NCBI RefSeq assembly: GCF_026745355.1
Contig: NC_079202.1
Coordinates: forward strand, 46,698,873-46,762,872
Direction: 5' to 3'
Source of the DNA: Beta vulgaris subsp. vulgaris
Lineage: Eukaryota > Streptophyta > Magnoliopsida > Caryophyllales > Amaranthaceae
DNA length: 64,000 nucleotides
This document shows positions 37,701 through 47,569 of this stretch, one piece after another. The position numbers and the translations under genes are program-made. The notes under the pieces were generated by a model. That model searched no databases, was not told where the DNA came from, and saw only the letters and a list, made by a program, of their open reading frames with translations. The first letter of the stretch is position 1. The number at the start of each line of letters is the position of its first letter.

Positions 37701-38838
37701 TAATTATCTGGGGTGAAGCACCAATGATGCACAAATATTGCTTTGAAGCACTTGATAGGAGTTTAAAGGATATTATGCAAGCTGTTGATCGAGATAATTT
37801 GCATCGACCATTTGGAGGTAAAGTTGTTGTCTTTGGTGGTGATTTACGAAAGATTCTGCCTGTTATACCCAAGGGTACAAGGCAAGATATAGTATTTGCG
37901 ACGTTAAACTCTTCGTTTCTATGGGATTCATATAAGGTTTTGAAGCTTACACGCAATATGAGACTTCAATCATGTTCTTCATCGTCTAGCGCTAATGAAA
38001 TCAGGGACTTCTCATAATGGATACTGAGCGTTGGTGATGGCAGAGCTGGAGGGCCCAATGATGGAGAAGTCGATATTGAAATCACTGAAGATATTCTTAT
38101 AGACGGTGGAGATGACCCCATATCATCCATTGTCGACAGCACATACCCTTCACTCACTGATCACCTTTGGGAAGCCAAATACTTCCAAGAAAGAGCAATT
38201 CTAGCTCCAACTAATGAAATAGTTGAGAAGGTAAATGATCATGTGTTGTCCACAATTCCAGGTGAAGAGAAAATTTACTTGAGTTGTGATGCAATTAGTA
38301 AAGATGAAGGGAACTTAGGGGCTCATGATATATATTCCACTGAATTCTTAAACACAATAAAGTGCTCGGGCTGCCAAATCATAGTATTAAGTTAAAAGTT
38401 GGTGCGCCTATCATGGTTGCTTCGTAATATTGATCAGACATCTGGATTGTGTAATGGCACGAGGCTGGTAGTGAAGCATTTAGGCAATCGAGTGATTGAA
38501 GCTACTGTCATTTCAGGGAGCAATGTTGGTGACAAGGTATTCATCCCACGAATGACACTAACACCGTCTGACTCAACAAAATTTCCTATCAGATTTCAAA
38601 GACGACAATTTCCTTTGACTGTGTGTTTTGCCATGACAATAAATAAAAGTCAAGGACAATCATTGTCGCACGTCGGTTGTATTTACCGAGGCCTGTTTTC
38701 AGTCATGGTCAGCTATATGTCGCTATTTCCCGAGTCACGAGCAAAAAAGGACTTAAAATTCTGATTTGTGATAAAGAGAATAATGTGTGCAAAACAACCA
38801 CAAATGTTGTTTACAAGGAAGTGTTCCAAAATGTATAA
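31712..38838 (+). pseudogene. Helitron Rep/helicase gene, degenerate
   Basis: Small N-terminal exons lie at 31712-31891, 32012-32098, 32175-32276, 32377-32445, 33825-33952 and 34068-34148, then the main body from 34234. The body shows a zinc-finger-like head (DPTCVCEFCGAQMW and KFGMCCMQGK). The Rep nuclease domain follows, with the HUH motif (RGLPHAHILLF, His at 35939 and 35945) and the tyrosine motif KYLFKYINKGYDR (Tyr at 36344 and 36356). A PIF1/RecD-like helicase comes next, with Walker A GYGGTGKT (about 37470). It would nick and unwind DNA in rolling-circle transposition. Frameshifts near 34540, 35030, 35222, 35575, 36720, 38018 and 38390-38680 break it. Walker B reads LIIWGEAPM, with Gly for the usual Asp (37712-37714). 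Confidence 0.88.
32487..33737. mobile_element. Mutator-like element with 9-bp target duplication
   Basis: Terminal inverted repeats of roughly 130 bp begin CGGTTATTTCACCAAATACC and end GGTATTTGGTGAAATAACCG. They are flanked by the 9-bp direct repeat TTTATACTA (32478-32486 and 33738-33746), the Mutator signature. Telomere-like CCCTAA motifs lie inside the left arm (about 32660-32745) and TTAGGG motifs inside the right (33487-33570). The core is C-rich on the left half and G-rich on the right. Long open frames here are low-complexity artefacts. It lies in an intron of the Helitron gene. Confidence 0.9.
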
Positions 38839-38986
38839 CTTCATACACATTTTTGTAATGTTTGTTAATATAACTTTTACTTATTCTTTCATTACAAAAT
38901 TCGTTGTTTGCTATTGGTTTCATTGAAAAGTCTGTCTTATTAAGCAAATCACTTCCCGTGCATTTTTGCACGGGTCCCAAAACTAG

Positions 38987-39245
38987 TATTAATATATTAA
39001 AAGGCGTGCATAAATCAGGAACGGTGCCACATGGCGCTCTCTCTGAGGAGTTTTAGTTCATGTAATCCATGTACAATAAAAAAATTAGAAATTGCATAGT
39101 ATAGGTTTTGATCCCGTGACCTCAAGTTCAATGTACTAAAGTTTTAACCACTAGACCAAGTTTTATTTAGTGATATCATATCAAAGTACAATACTAATAA
39201 ATGAAAATTTTCTTACCCGGAGCATAGCCCGGGCCTAATAACTAG
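38987..39245 (+). mobile_element. 3' part of the short Helitron, with a tRNA-like insert
   Basis: Contains the shared Helitron 5' sequence (38987-39030), a body, and the terminal hairpin plus CTAG. On the minus strand, 39160-39101 reads like a tRNA-derived unit: TTGGTCTAGTGGTTAAAA (A-box-like) and GGTCACGGGATCAAAACC (B-box-like). It may be a captured SINE head or tRNA fragment. Confidence 0.6.
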
Positions 39246-41252
39246 TTAATATTATTATAAGTCGATCAATAATATTTAATATTTATATGAAAGTATATGA
39301 GGAACAACTTTATAAAAACTATCTTCTCCAAAATTGTGAAAAAATATCTTTATCTTATATTTTGGTGGCAAATACATACTTATTTTATAAATTTAAGGAT
39401 TTGAATGCAACATGATTAACTGACTCAAGATGAAGTCCCGCGTATTAGAAGAATTATGAGGGCAACTTAGTTGTTAGCGTTGTTTATATTTTTTTTCAAT
39501 AAATTAGTATAAGTCCTTGTGGATCTGTACTAATAAGTATTTTATGGGCTAGAATTAATAGGTGCTTATGACTCTTAGTTTATTAAATTATTTGAAAAAT
39601 TAATCTAGCTATTTATAATTTATTGTACGAAAAATTACACCATATATGTCAAGTTTGGGGTGTCCTCCCATAATAATCCCAAATTCGATTTATTATGAGT
39701 TATCACGAGTTTGTGGATACATTTTCCATGTTGAGCTAATTGAAAGTTGATCAATTCAACATGTAAAAAGAAAAGGCATATGTCAAACTCTAACTGACAA
39801 TAGTAGTATAGTGGAGTTGATGAAGAAAGCGAAGAAGTGGTGGTACCTTGGAAAAATATAATCATGAAAAGAGGAACAGAAGTAGTTATATTATCATTGA
39901 GACAGTTGATGAAGAAAATCCAAGAAATCACTAAAAGAGGAAGAAGAACGAGAGCCCTCCGCCTCCTCTCCACCCGAAAAGAGCAAATTGTAACATGTTG
40001 AAACGGTAGTAAGTCACATATTAGTAAGCTATAAATCAAAATTTGGCTTAATAATAGGAAGACGCCTATAACTTAGGATTTTTAATATCAATTTTCCTTT
40101 GTATTTATATAGGTATTCAAGCCAAGGGATATTTTAAAGGTAATGATGTAACTCATGTAAGGAAAAAACAAAATTAATGGGTAAGGACGGAGAAGGAGCA
40201 TGTTTAGATCTCAACTCAAACAATGTTCTGATTTAGCATTTATAGGCCAGATAGACTAGGGGGAAAGGTAAGGGAAACACTATCCCCAAGTACCATAGTT
40301 AGAAGGATGCTAAGTACACCAAGCAAGAATTAGACAAAATGTGATTTCTTTGGTCATAATTAAGACTTAGTTGTCTTTATACTAAATCAATAATAAGTTT
40401 TTATGTGTTGAACAATCATATGGTTAATGATTTGACGAAGTTGATGCTATTGGAATATAAAATGTTATTAGTTTTAATTAGGCATATATATTTGCATATA
40501 AGTAATTAAGAACAATGAAATGGAACACATTTATGAACTTATTGAGACTTATTCAAACACAATTTTGTAAAAATAAATTTAAGTAAATGGATAAATCATT
40601 AAATTTGCTCTTAAGATGCATTCTTTTTACATTATTTTTGTTGAAATATCTAAACTAATTTTATTGGCATCTATTTAACTTAAGTCTTAAATTCACCTTA
40701 TAATATATGATGTTAAATTAGTTCCGTTTTGAAAAAATTAGTTCGATTCAGTTTTAATTAGTAAACAATACTAGGAAAAACAATAATAAAAAAAAGTAAA
40801 ATTAAGTTTAATTTATTAATGTGGGAGGAATAAAAAAAATGGAAAATGACTTTTTCAGTAGTTCGTTTGTAACTTCCTACAAAATTGCATTCTAAAGGAA
40901 CTATTATTTTCGAGAACTGTAAAAACATAATTTGGTTGATTATCATCTACTCAATTTTCTTTTTCCTGGAAAATGGTAAGAAGAAATTTGTCACTAGACC
41001 AAATAATCTCTTAGGACAATCCGACGCAATCAAGAAAATTAGATGATGCCCCTTAAGAATAAGGGAAATACTAGCTCTGGGAGTACGCCTTAATAGAAAT
41101 TGATATCACAACCTTGATGTCATGAAAAACAATCCTTACAAACAATTGAAAAGTAGATACTATCGTATTTGGTTTGGTTTTGTAAGAACTAAGAACAATG
41201 ACAATCAAGTCTAAGTATAATTTGGTGAATTACAATACTTCACACCTCTTTA
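39246..41252. other. Unassigned intergenic DNA, about 2 kb
   Basis: AT-rich. A minus-strand open frame of 134 codons (40039-39635) has no domain and atypical composition, and I do not accept it as a gene. No clear repeat termini. Confidence 0.4.
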
Positions 41253-41811
41253 TCTCTATTATATAAGGGAAGGGGGAGTAATGATGTCCTCTTTTGAAAT
41301 GCCAATTTTGCCCCCTTCTCTTTCTAAATTACAAAATAGTGTTTGTATTTTTGACTTTGCTAAATTTAAGAGCTGGATATATTTGGCAAACTGTATTCCT
41401 CCTTTTTTTCCCTCAAAAAGAAGTTACGATATCCAATTCCCACAGCTACAATCAAGAAAAAAAATATTTTGTGCCATATATCATACAGGTTGCGCGGATT
41501 CGATTATGGGCTTATAACTACACAATACTACAATCTAATAAATTTTTTATAACTCAGAAGAGAAGCTCCTCACAAAAGAGTGAAAAAACTAAAATAAATT
41601 TAAAACGCTAATAACTTAATAGGTCATGATTAGATTAACAATATTCGCGCATTTCTAGAATATTATTATGTTCGCAATGACATTTTCCGAAATCTACAAT
41701 GATATATAATTTTTTTTTCTAAAATGTTCAAAATTTGACTTTTATGCTGAAGAAAATCGAGTTTCTGTTTCGAAAAAAATTCAAGCACGCAGCGCGTGCA
41801 AAAAATTCTAG
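41253..41811 (+). mobile_element. Non-autonomous Helitron
   Basis: 559 bp. The 5' end is TCTCTATTATATAAGGGAAG at 41253, preceded by A. The 3' end is hairpin GCACGCAGCGCGTGC followed by CTAG at 41808-41811, then T. It shares the 5' end type of the Helitron-like repeats at 18476-19637, 50523 and 51923. Open frames in the interior show no domain. Confidence 0.88.
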
Positions 41812-41899
41812 TTTGTTATTTAAACCAGTTGGTCTTGTAAGAGACCGCTTATATTTAGTTTAAAATTAGGCACGGTCCAAGTTCAATATTAAGAAGAGA

Positions 41900-42060
41900 A
41901 CATGACACATTTTTTAATATAATGACTAGTTTAATCTATTTAGGGACCATTTTAATTTATTTCGTGATCAATTTAATCTATTCAGTAATGACATTCTCTA
42001 ACTCATTCAGTAACTAGCTTAATCCATTTAGTGACTAGTTTAATCCGTTCGATAAGACTG
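41900..42060. repeat. Degenerate tandem minisatellite
   Basis: Several copies of a 22-27 bp motif close to GTGACTAGTTTAATCTATTTA run head to tail. The same motif occurs in reverse at 2920-2960, pointing to a dispersed repeat family. Confidence 0.6.
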
Positions 42061-42185
42061 TCGAGTTATTTTTTGAAATTGGTTGTTTTAGTTCGAAGAA
42101 AACAAGGAATGAGAAGAGAAGGGATGACTAGGATAGTGTTGGGTTAGAGTAAAATGGAATGAACTTGTTAGAAAAATTCAGTATT

Positions 42186-42795
42186 AGGTTCGTCTAATTT
42201 TTTTTTTTTTTGAAAAAGAAATTTCATTAATTGAAGGCCAAACGGCATCTACGATAGATATTAAAGAAAAACAAGATACAATTAAACAAGATTAAATCAA
42301 ATTCGTCTTCGAAGAAACTATAATGAACCAGATCGAGTAATATAATGCAGCCCCCTTGTATTGGCTGAATCAAACAGCTATTGATGAGGAAGTCTATCAT
42401 TCTGACATAGTTTGGGAAGATCATTCTTGATCGAGCAATGTTAACCGCATCCGAGATTCCAATATTTTCATGTTGAGTCTTGAACTTCAACCAATAAGAA
42501 CAGTTTCTCATACCTAAAAACAAAAAAACCACACTCACAACTCCTATAGGGGAGAAGGAGATCTCTACAACAGAGACTAAAAACCCCAGAACAGGGTTTA
42601 AAGAAATCTCATAAAGAAATACTAATTTATTCAACAAAACAAGAAAATAAACTAAAAACTGAAAATAAAGGGAAAAGGGGCTTACCATGGATGAAATCAT
42701 CAATGTCAACCCCTAACTGATGAAGAAGGAGTAGGGGAGGCTAGGGTTCTAGAGAGAAAAAGAGAGAGGGGGAGGCTAGAGGTTCGTCTAATTTT
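42186..42795 (-). mobile_element. Retroposon with 16-bp target duplication
   Basis: AGGTTCGTCTAATTTT occurs at 42186-42201 and 42780-42795. Between them the minus strand starts with a CT-rich leader (TCTAGCCTCCCCCTCTCTC) and ends in a poly-A run, seen as T at 42202-42211. The last part reads TTTGGCCTTCAATTAATGAA before TTTCTTTTTC, a tail like that of plant L1 LINEs. It is too short to hold reverse transcriptase, so it is either an internally deleted LINE or a sequence mobilised by LINE machinery. The 160-codon frame starts without ATG and shows no domain. Confidence 0.82.
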
Positions 42796-43667
42796 ATGTT
42801 AAAATTAGACTACCTATTATAATATTTTTATGCTCTTTCTATATAACCAAACAAATAGTTGACTGGTAAAAATTGTTTGTATTTGGTTAGGTTGTGTAGG
42901 ATAAGAACAATGAAAAATCAATCCTAAATATACTTGATGGTTTAGACCACCTAACATCCAAAAATACCATGACAAAAATGAGATGTACTGTACTTGGTAA
43001 TTACTATTGCTTTAACCTTAATCATATATTATTCCTTCTTAATTTGTCACATCATAGTTCTTTCCCAACTAATGCAATACAAAAAGGCACTTGTGAAAAA
43101 GTTCCTATCCATGTGAGAAAATACTAGAAAGAAGCAACTCGAAGAAAAAAAGATTTTGGTTCTTCTGCAACTGGGATAACAAAGAAATGTAAGAGGAAAG
43201 AATATTAATTTCAATAAAAAAAAAAAAAAAAATTTGTAGAAACATAAAAAGTTGTGGTTGCAATTTGCCTATCAATTTTCTCTGTATGCCCACTCAAGTA
43301 AGAGTAGTAACCTATCCTCAACCTTCATCAACCTGGCCTATAACCCATTTTCTCTCTCCTCTCTCCATGTGGAGTGACCCTTGAATTATAGTACTATTGC
43401 TTTCATGTTTTAAGCCCCCCAAAATCATATAACCATAATTTTCAACTCTCAAACATCTTGATTAGGAAATTATTCAATCATTTTTCTACATCAAACAAAA
43501 AAAAAACCCACCTAATTATATAATAAATACCATCCTAAATTCAGCATACATACCAAAAAAGTCTTCAATTATTACATATCATTAATAACTATATTTTTAT
43601 ATATTATGCTCATATTTGATAAAAATCAGAGATAAAGTAAATATTTTTCTGACAACAACAAAAAAAA
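42796..43667 (+). promoter_or_regulatory. Upstream region of cryptochrome 1
   Basis: No other gene is visible. AT-rich with an A17 run (43217-43233) and a CT-rich patch (TCTCTCTCCTCTCTCC, 43352-43367) that may belong to the promoter or leader. TTTTTATATATTATG near 43595 could serve as a TATA region. These assignments are inferences. Confidence 0.3.
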
Positions 43668-46600
43668 ATGGAAGGAAATGGGTGTAGTATAGTTTGGTTT
43701 AGAAGGGATCTGAGGGTTGAAGATAATCCAGCACTTGCAGCAGGAGTAAGAGCAGGTGCAGTAATTTGTGTATTTATATGGGCACCTGAAGAAGAAGGTC
43801 ATTATTATCCAGGAAGAGTTTCAAGGTGGTGGCTTAAAAATAGTTTAGCTCAACTTGATTCATCTTTGCGCAGTCTTGGTACTTGTCTTATCACCAAGAG
43901 ATCTACTGATAGTGTTTCATCTCTTCTTGAGGTTGTTAAGTCAACTGGTGCATCTCAGATCCTGTTTAATCATTTATATGGTATAATTCTTGATTAGTTT
44001 TTCTTTGTTTTGGTACATGGGTTTTGTTTAATATTGTGTTTTTAATGATGGGTTATGTTGGAATTTTGATCTTTTTGGTACATGGGTTTTGTTTAATATT
44101 GTGTTTTTAATGATGGGTTATGTTGGAATTTTGATCTTTTTGGATTTGTTTATTGATTTTGAGACATGGATTTTGTCAATTGTTTAAAAATAAAATTGGG
44201 TTTTTTTTGCCTTCTAGGTAGTCTCTTGATATGGAGTATTAAAGTAATTAATTGGAAGTATGTGATGAGGGTTTTTTTAGTTTACTATATGTGGTGATTT
44301 GAAGCTTGTTGTTTTAGTGAGCATGCAATTTCTGTATTGAGTAGGATTGTTTACCAAAAAGAATTGGCAACTTTTTGTGCTTTGTGCCTTTGTGGTAGTA
44401 CTTTTTTTACTCTTTTGGGGTATTTGTTTAATCTTGGTAATACTATGACTTTGGAGGAAATCTTTTGATGTTAAAGAAAAATTGCCCTCACATGCAAATT
44501 TTTGTATTAGCAAGGGATTGTACACAGCTACTGCAAGCTGCAGCTCATACCAGTGAATGCTGGTACTTTTGCTCAAGCCTACTGCTGCTTAGTGCTTACT
44601 TGTGAAGCTGAGTTCAACAGTTGCCTTTATCTGTGGAATATAATAGGATGTGTATGGAAGACAATTTTTGAAGCTTATCTTCATGTAAATGGAAAACTTT
44701 TGATGTTTTAGCTTGATTTTTGTTGTATACATATTTACGAAAGTGATTATGTCTAAAATTTGCAACTTTATCGATTTTTTTATGTAGAAGAAATTACAAA
44801 CTTCATCTTTCACTTGAGCAGGTTTCGTTTTAAGCAGTTGTACTAGTAGCTAGATGCAGCAAGTTAACATAATTCACATTAGTTCGACTGTGACATTGTA
44901 TGTAGCTCATTTTCATTTAGCATGTTTCTTTTGACAGGCTTAACTAACTGCATTCGCCGTTTTGCATTTTGTCTGCAAAATTTTCAGATCCTCTGTCACT
45001 TGTTAGAGATCACCGTGCAAAGGAAGTTTTAACAGCAAATGGTGTATCAGTGCGGTCCTTTAATGCAGATTTGCTGTATGAACCTTGGGAAGTTGTGGAT
45101 GAAAGAGGCCAACCATTTACTACCTTTACTTCTTTCTGGGAAAAATGCCTTGGCATGCCTTTTGATCCTGACGCTCCACTTCTTCCTCCTAAGAGGATAA
45201 TCTCTGGTTAGTTTTCATCAATATTCCAGTATTTAGAGTTGAAATATTTATAATAGTTGATCTGTCAAGTAAATCTCATGCTGGGCTTTTTTTAGGAGAT
45301 GTGTCAAAGTGTCCATCAGACACATTGGTGTTTGAAGATGAATCGGAGAGGGGAAGCAATGCTTTACTTGCTCGAGCATGGTCACCTGGCTGGAGCAATG
45401 CTGATAAGGCTCTCACCACTTTCATCAATGGAGCATTGATCGAGTACGCAAAGAATCGTAGAAAGGCAGATAGTGCGACAACCTCCTTTCTCTCTCCTCA
45501 TTTGCATTTTGGAGAGGTCAGTGTACGAAAGGCCTTCCACCTAGTGCGCATTAAGCAGGTCTCATGGGCAAATGAAGGGAACACAGCTGGTGATGAGAGT
45601 TGCAATTTGTTTCTCAAATCTATTGGTTTGAGAGAATATTCAAGGTATATGAGCTTCAACCATCCATATAGCCACGAAAGACCTTTACTTGGGCACCTCA
45701 AGTTCTTCCCTTGGGTGGTAGACGAAGGCTATTTCAAGGCATGGAGACAAGGTAGAACAGGCTATCCTTTGGTTGATGCTGGCATGAGAGAGTTATGGGC
45801 AACTGGCTGGCTACATGATAGGATACGAGTTGTTGTCTCCAGCTTCTTTGTTAAGGTTCTGCAACTTCCATGGAGGTGGGGTATGAAATACTTCTGGGAT
45901 ACCCTTTTGGATGCAGATCTCGAAAGTGACGCCCTTGGGTGGCAATATATTACGGGTACTCTCCCTGATGCCCGTGAGTTTGACAGAATTGATAATCCTC
46001 AGGTATTTATTCATCTTTAATATTTAGCTATGATTTAGACATCAGTTTTTAGATGTTTCTTTCATTTCGTTTCATCTCAATCAGTTGATTGCTGAAGGGA
46101 GAATTCAAACGAGAGCTTCCTTCTGCTATTATCTAGCATTAAATAAATTAGATAAGACCGTAATAGATTACTACCATTTTGGGTTGACGATAGTATGAAA
46201 ATGATCACTCTTCATTGTAAGGACAATTTCCATTTAGCATGGGAGACAACATATTGAAGAAGGTAAGTGTTCTCTTCTTTTCCCCTCTCCAGCTTATTAT
46301 GTGTTCTAATTTCTGAGTTCTGACAAAATGAAGAATTTCATCTCAGCTTCTTTTTCCTGTCATACACTACTATCTCTTTGACCAAAAGTAAGCTCTAACA
46401 GATTAGGATTTCTTTCATCCTGTAATGAGGTTTTTTAATCTGAATATCGTATGATTTACTGATTTAGTCTTGTCTGAACATTTCTGATCTGGTTTCAATC
46501 TTTTTGGATGTGGCAAGTTTCATATTAAAACATCTTTTAGCCTGAAACTTTCTAGTCTGATCTTTCCAGTCTCATCTGATTGTAACAAGAATAAGTAAAA

Positions 46601-47569
46601 AGTTGTTGAAATAAATTGAAGAAAACATACCTAAACCTTAAAATTGATGTTTGGGGGGGGGGGGGGAAGCGTTCTGCTATGTTTGTTCTATTAATGAACA
46701 TCACCTCCTTTGTGAGTATATAACCTTAATCTTTCTGTCTCTTTCTCTAGTTTGAAGGCTACAAATTTGATCCTAATGGAGAATATGTAAGGCGCTGGCT
46801 CCCTGAACTAGCAAGGCTACCGACTGAATGGATCCATCATCCATGGGATACTCCGGAATCTGTACTACAAGCTGCAGGGGTAGAGTTGGGATCGAATTAC
46901 CCTCTTCCCATTGTAGAAATTGATGCAGCAAAAGCAAGACTTCAAGAAGCACTCACAAGGATGTGGGAGCTGGAAGCAGCTCACAGGGCTGCTGTTGAAA
47001 ATGGGACAGAAGAAGGGCTCGGTGATTCTGCAGAAACAGATCCCATTGAATTTCCACAAGATTTACAAATGGATATTGATCGTGAACCAGTGAGAATTAA
47101 TAACCATAGTGTGATTAACCGACGTCATGAGGACCAGATGGTCCCAAGCATCACCTCAACCTTGTTTAGGGTTGAAGATTATGAAACTTCTTCAGATGTT
47201 CAGCAACAATCAGTGGAACAGGGAAGAGCAGAGGTTCCAAGAAATCTGAATGGACATCAGGAACGAGAGCCACTAAACCAAGGAGCTTTACTTGCTCAGC
47301 GAAGAAATAATGCCATTGCTCCACCACAGGTTAACATCACATTTGGGCTGCAGAATATAGAAATAGAGGAGTCTACAGCTGATTCAAGTTCTATTAGTGG
47401 TGGTAGCCGAAGTAGTGGGGTGGTTCCTGTTTGGTCTCCCTCAAGTTCTACCTTTGCAGATCAGTATCTAAATGATGAAACAGCAATAGGACCCAATTCC
47501 TCATTCTTGCAGAGGCATCCACAGTCTCACGAATTGGTGAATTGGAGACGACTTTCTCAAACCGGGTAA
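43668..47569 (+). CDS. CRY1: Cryptochrome 1 blue-light receptor
   Basis: Four exons (43668-43980, 44988-45206, 45296-46002, 46751-47569) join in one frame to 685 residues, close to Arabidopsis CRY1 (681). The photolyase-homology region starts CSIVWFRRDLRVEDNPAL, and the FAD-binding part includes GREL-type LVDAGMRELWATGWLHDR. The flavin-site Asp is at residue 389 and the tryptophan triad at 317, 370 and 393. The C-terminal extension keeps the DAS signatures: DQMVPS (541), an acidic stretch, and STADS (621), ending NWRRLSQTG. CRY1 absorbs blue light and represses COP1/SPA-type ubiquitin ligase activity to promote photomorphogenesis. All introns are GT-AG. The stop TAA overlaps a strong splice-donor match. 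No damage seen. Confidence 0.98.
44012..44141. repeat. Perfect 65-bp tandem duplication in CRY1 intron 1
   Basis: Units 44012-44076 and 44077-44141 appear identical (GGTACATGGGTTTTGTTTAA ... TTGATCTTTTT). Identity implies recent origin or an assembly artefact; it does not touch an exon. Confidence 0.92.
46653..46666. repeat. Poly-G run in CRY1 intron 3
   Basis: Fourteen consecutive G, unusual for an AT-rich intron and prone to sequencing length error. Confidence 0.9.

Larger units (their letters stand above)
26565..38986 (+). mobile_element. 12.4 kb Helitron with both termini
   Basis: The 5' end is TCTATATTAATATATTAAAAG at 26565, preceded by A. The 3' end is hairpin CCCGTGCATTTTTGCACGGG (38955-38974) followed by CTAG at 38983-38986 and then T. 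These are the canonical Helitron borders, inserted between A and T. The interior encodes a Rep/helicase gene on + (27174-38838) that is now broken, and contains AT-rich tandem duplications (28364-30175) and a Mutator-like element (32487-33737). Autonomous-type in content but defective. Confidence 0.92.
26562..39245 (+). mobile_element. 262 bp non-autonomous Helitron split by the large Helitron
   Basis: The downstream part (38987-39245) ends with hairpin CCCGGAGCATAGCCCGGG (39216-39233) and CTAG at 39242-39245, followed by T. Its start, TATTAATATATTAAAAGGCG, is identical to the large Helitron's 5' end but lacks the first bases. Joining TCA at 26562-26564 to 38987 gives TCATATTAATATATTAAAAG, a Helitron 5' end with one base fewer than the large element. 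So this short element probably hosts the large one at its third/fourth base. Confidence 0.65.

Noticed and set aside
37384..37956. 190-codon minus-strand frame opposite the helicase
   Set aside because: Antisense shadow of the PIF1-like helicase, whose motifs read on the + strand.
39635..40039. 134-codon minus-strand open frame
   Set aside because: No domain, unusual hydrophobic/Cys composition, no splice or neighbour support; a chance frame in AT-rich DNA is likelier.
42227..42709. 160-codon minus-strand open frame
   Set aside because: Starts at TTG, lies inside the retroposon with target duplication, and has no recognisable domain.
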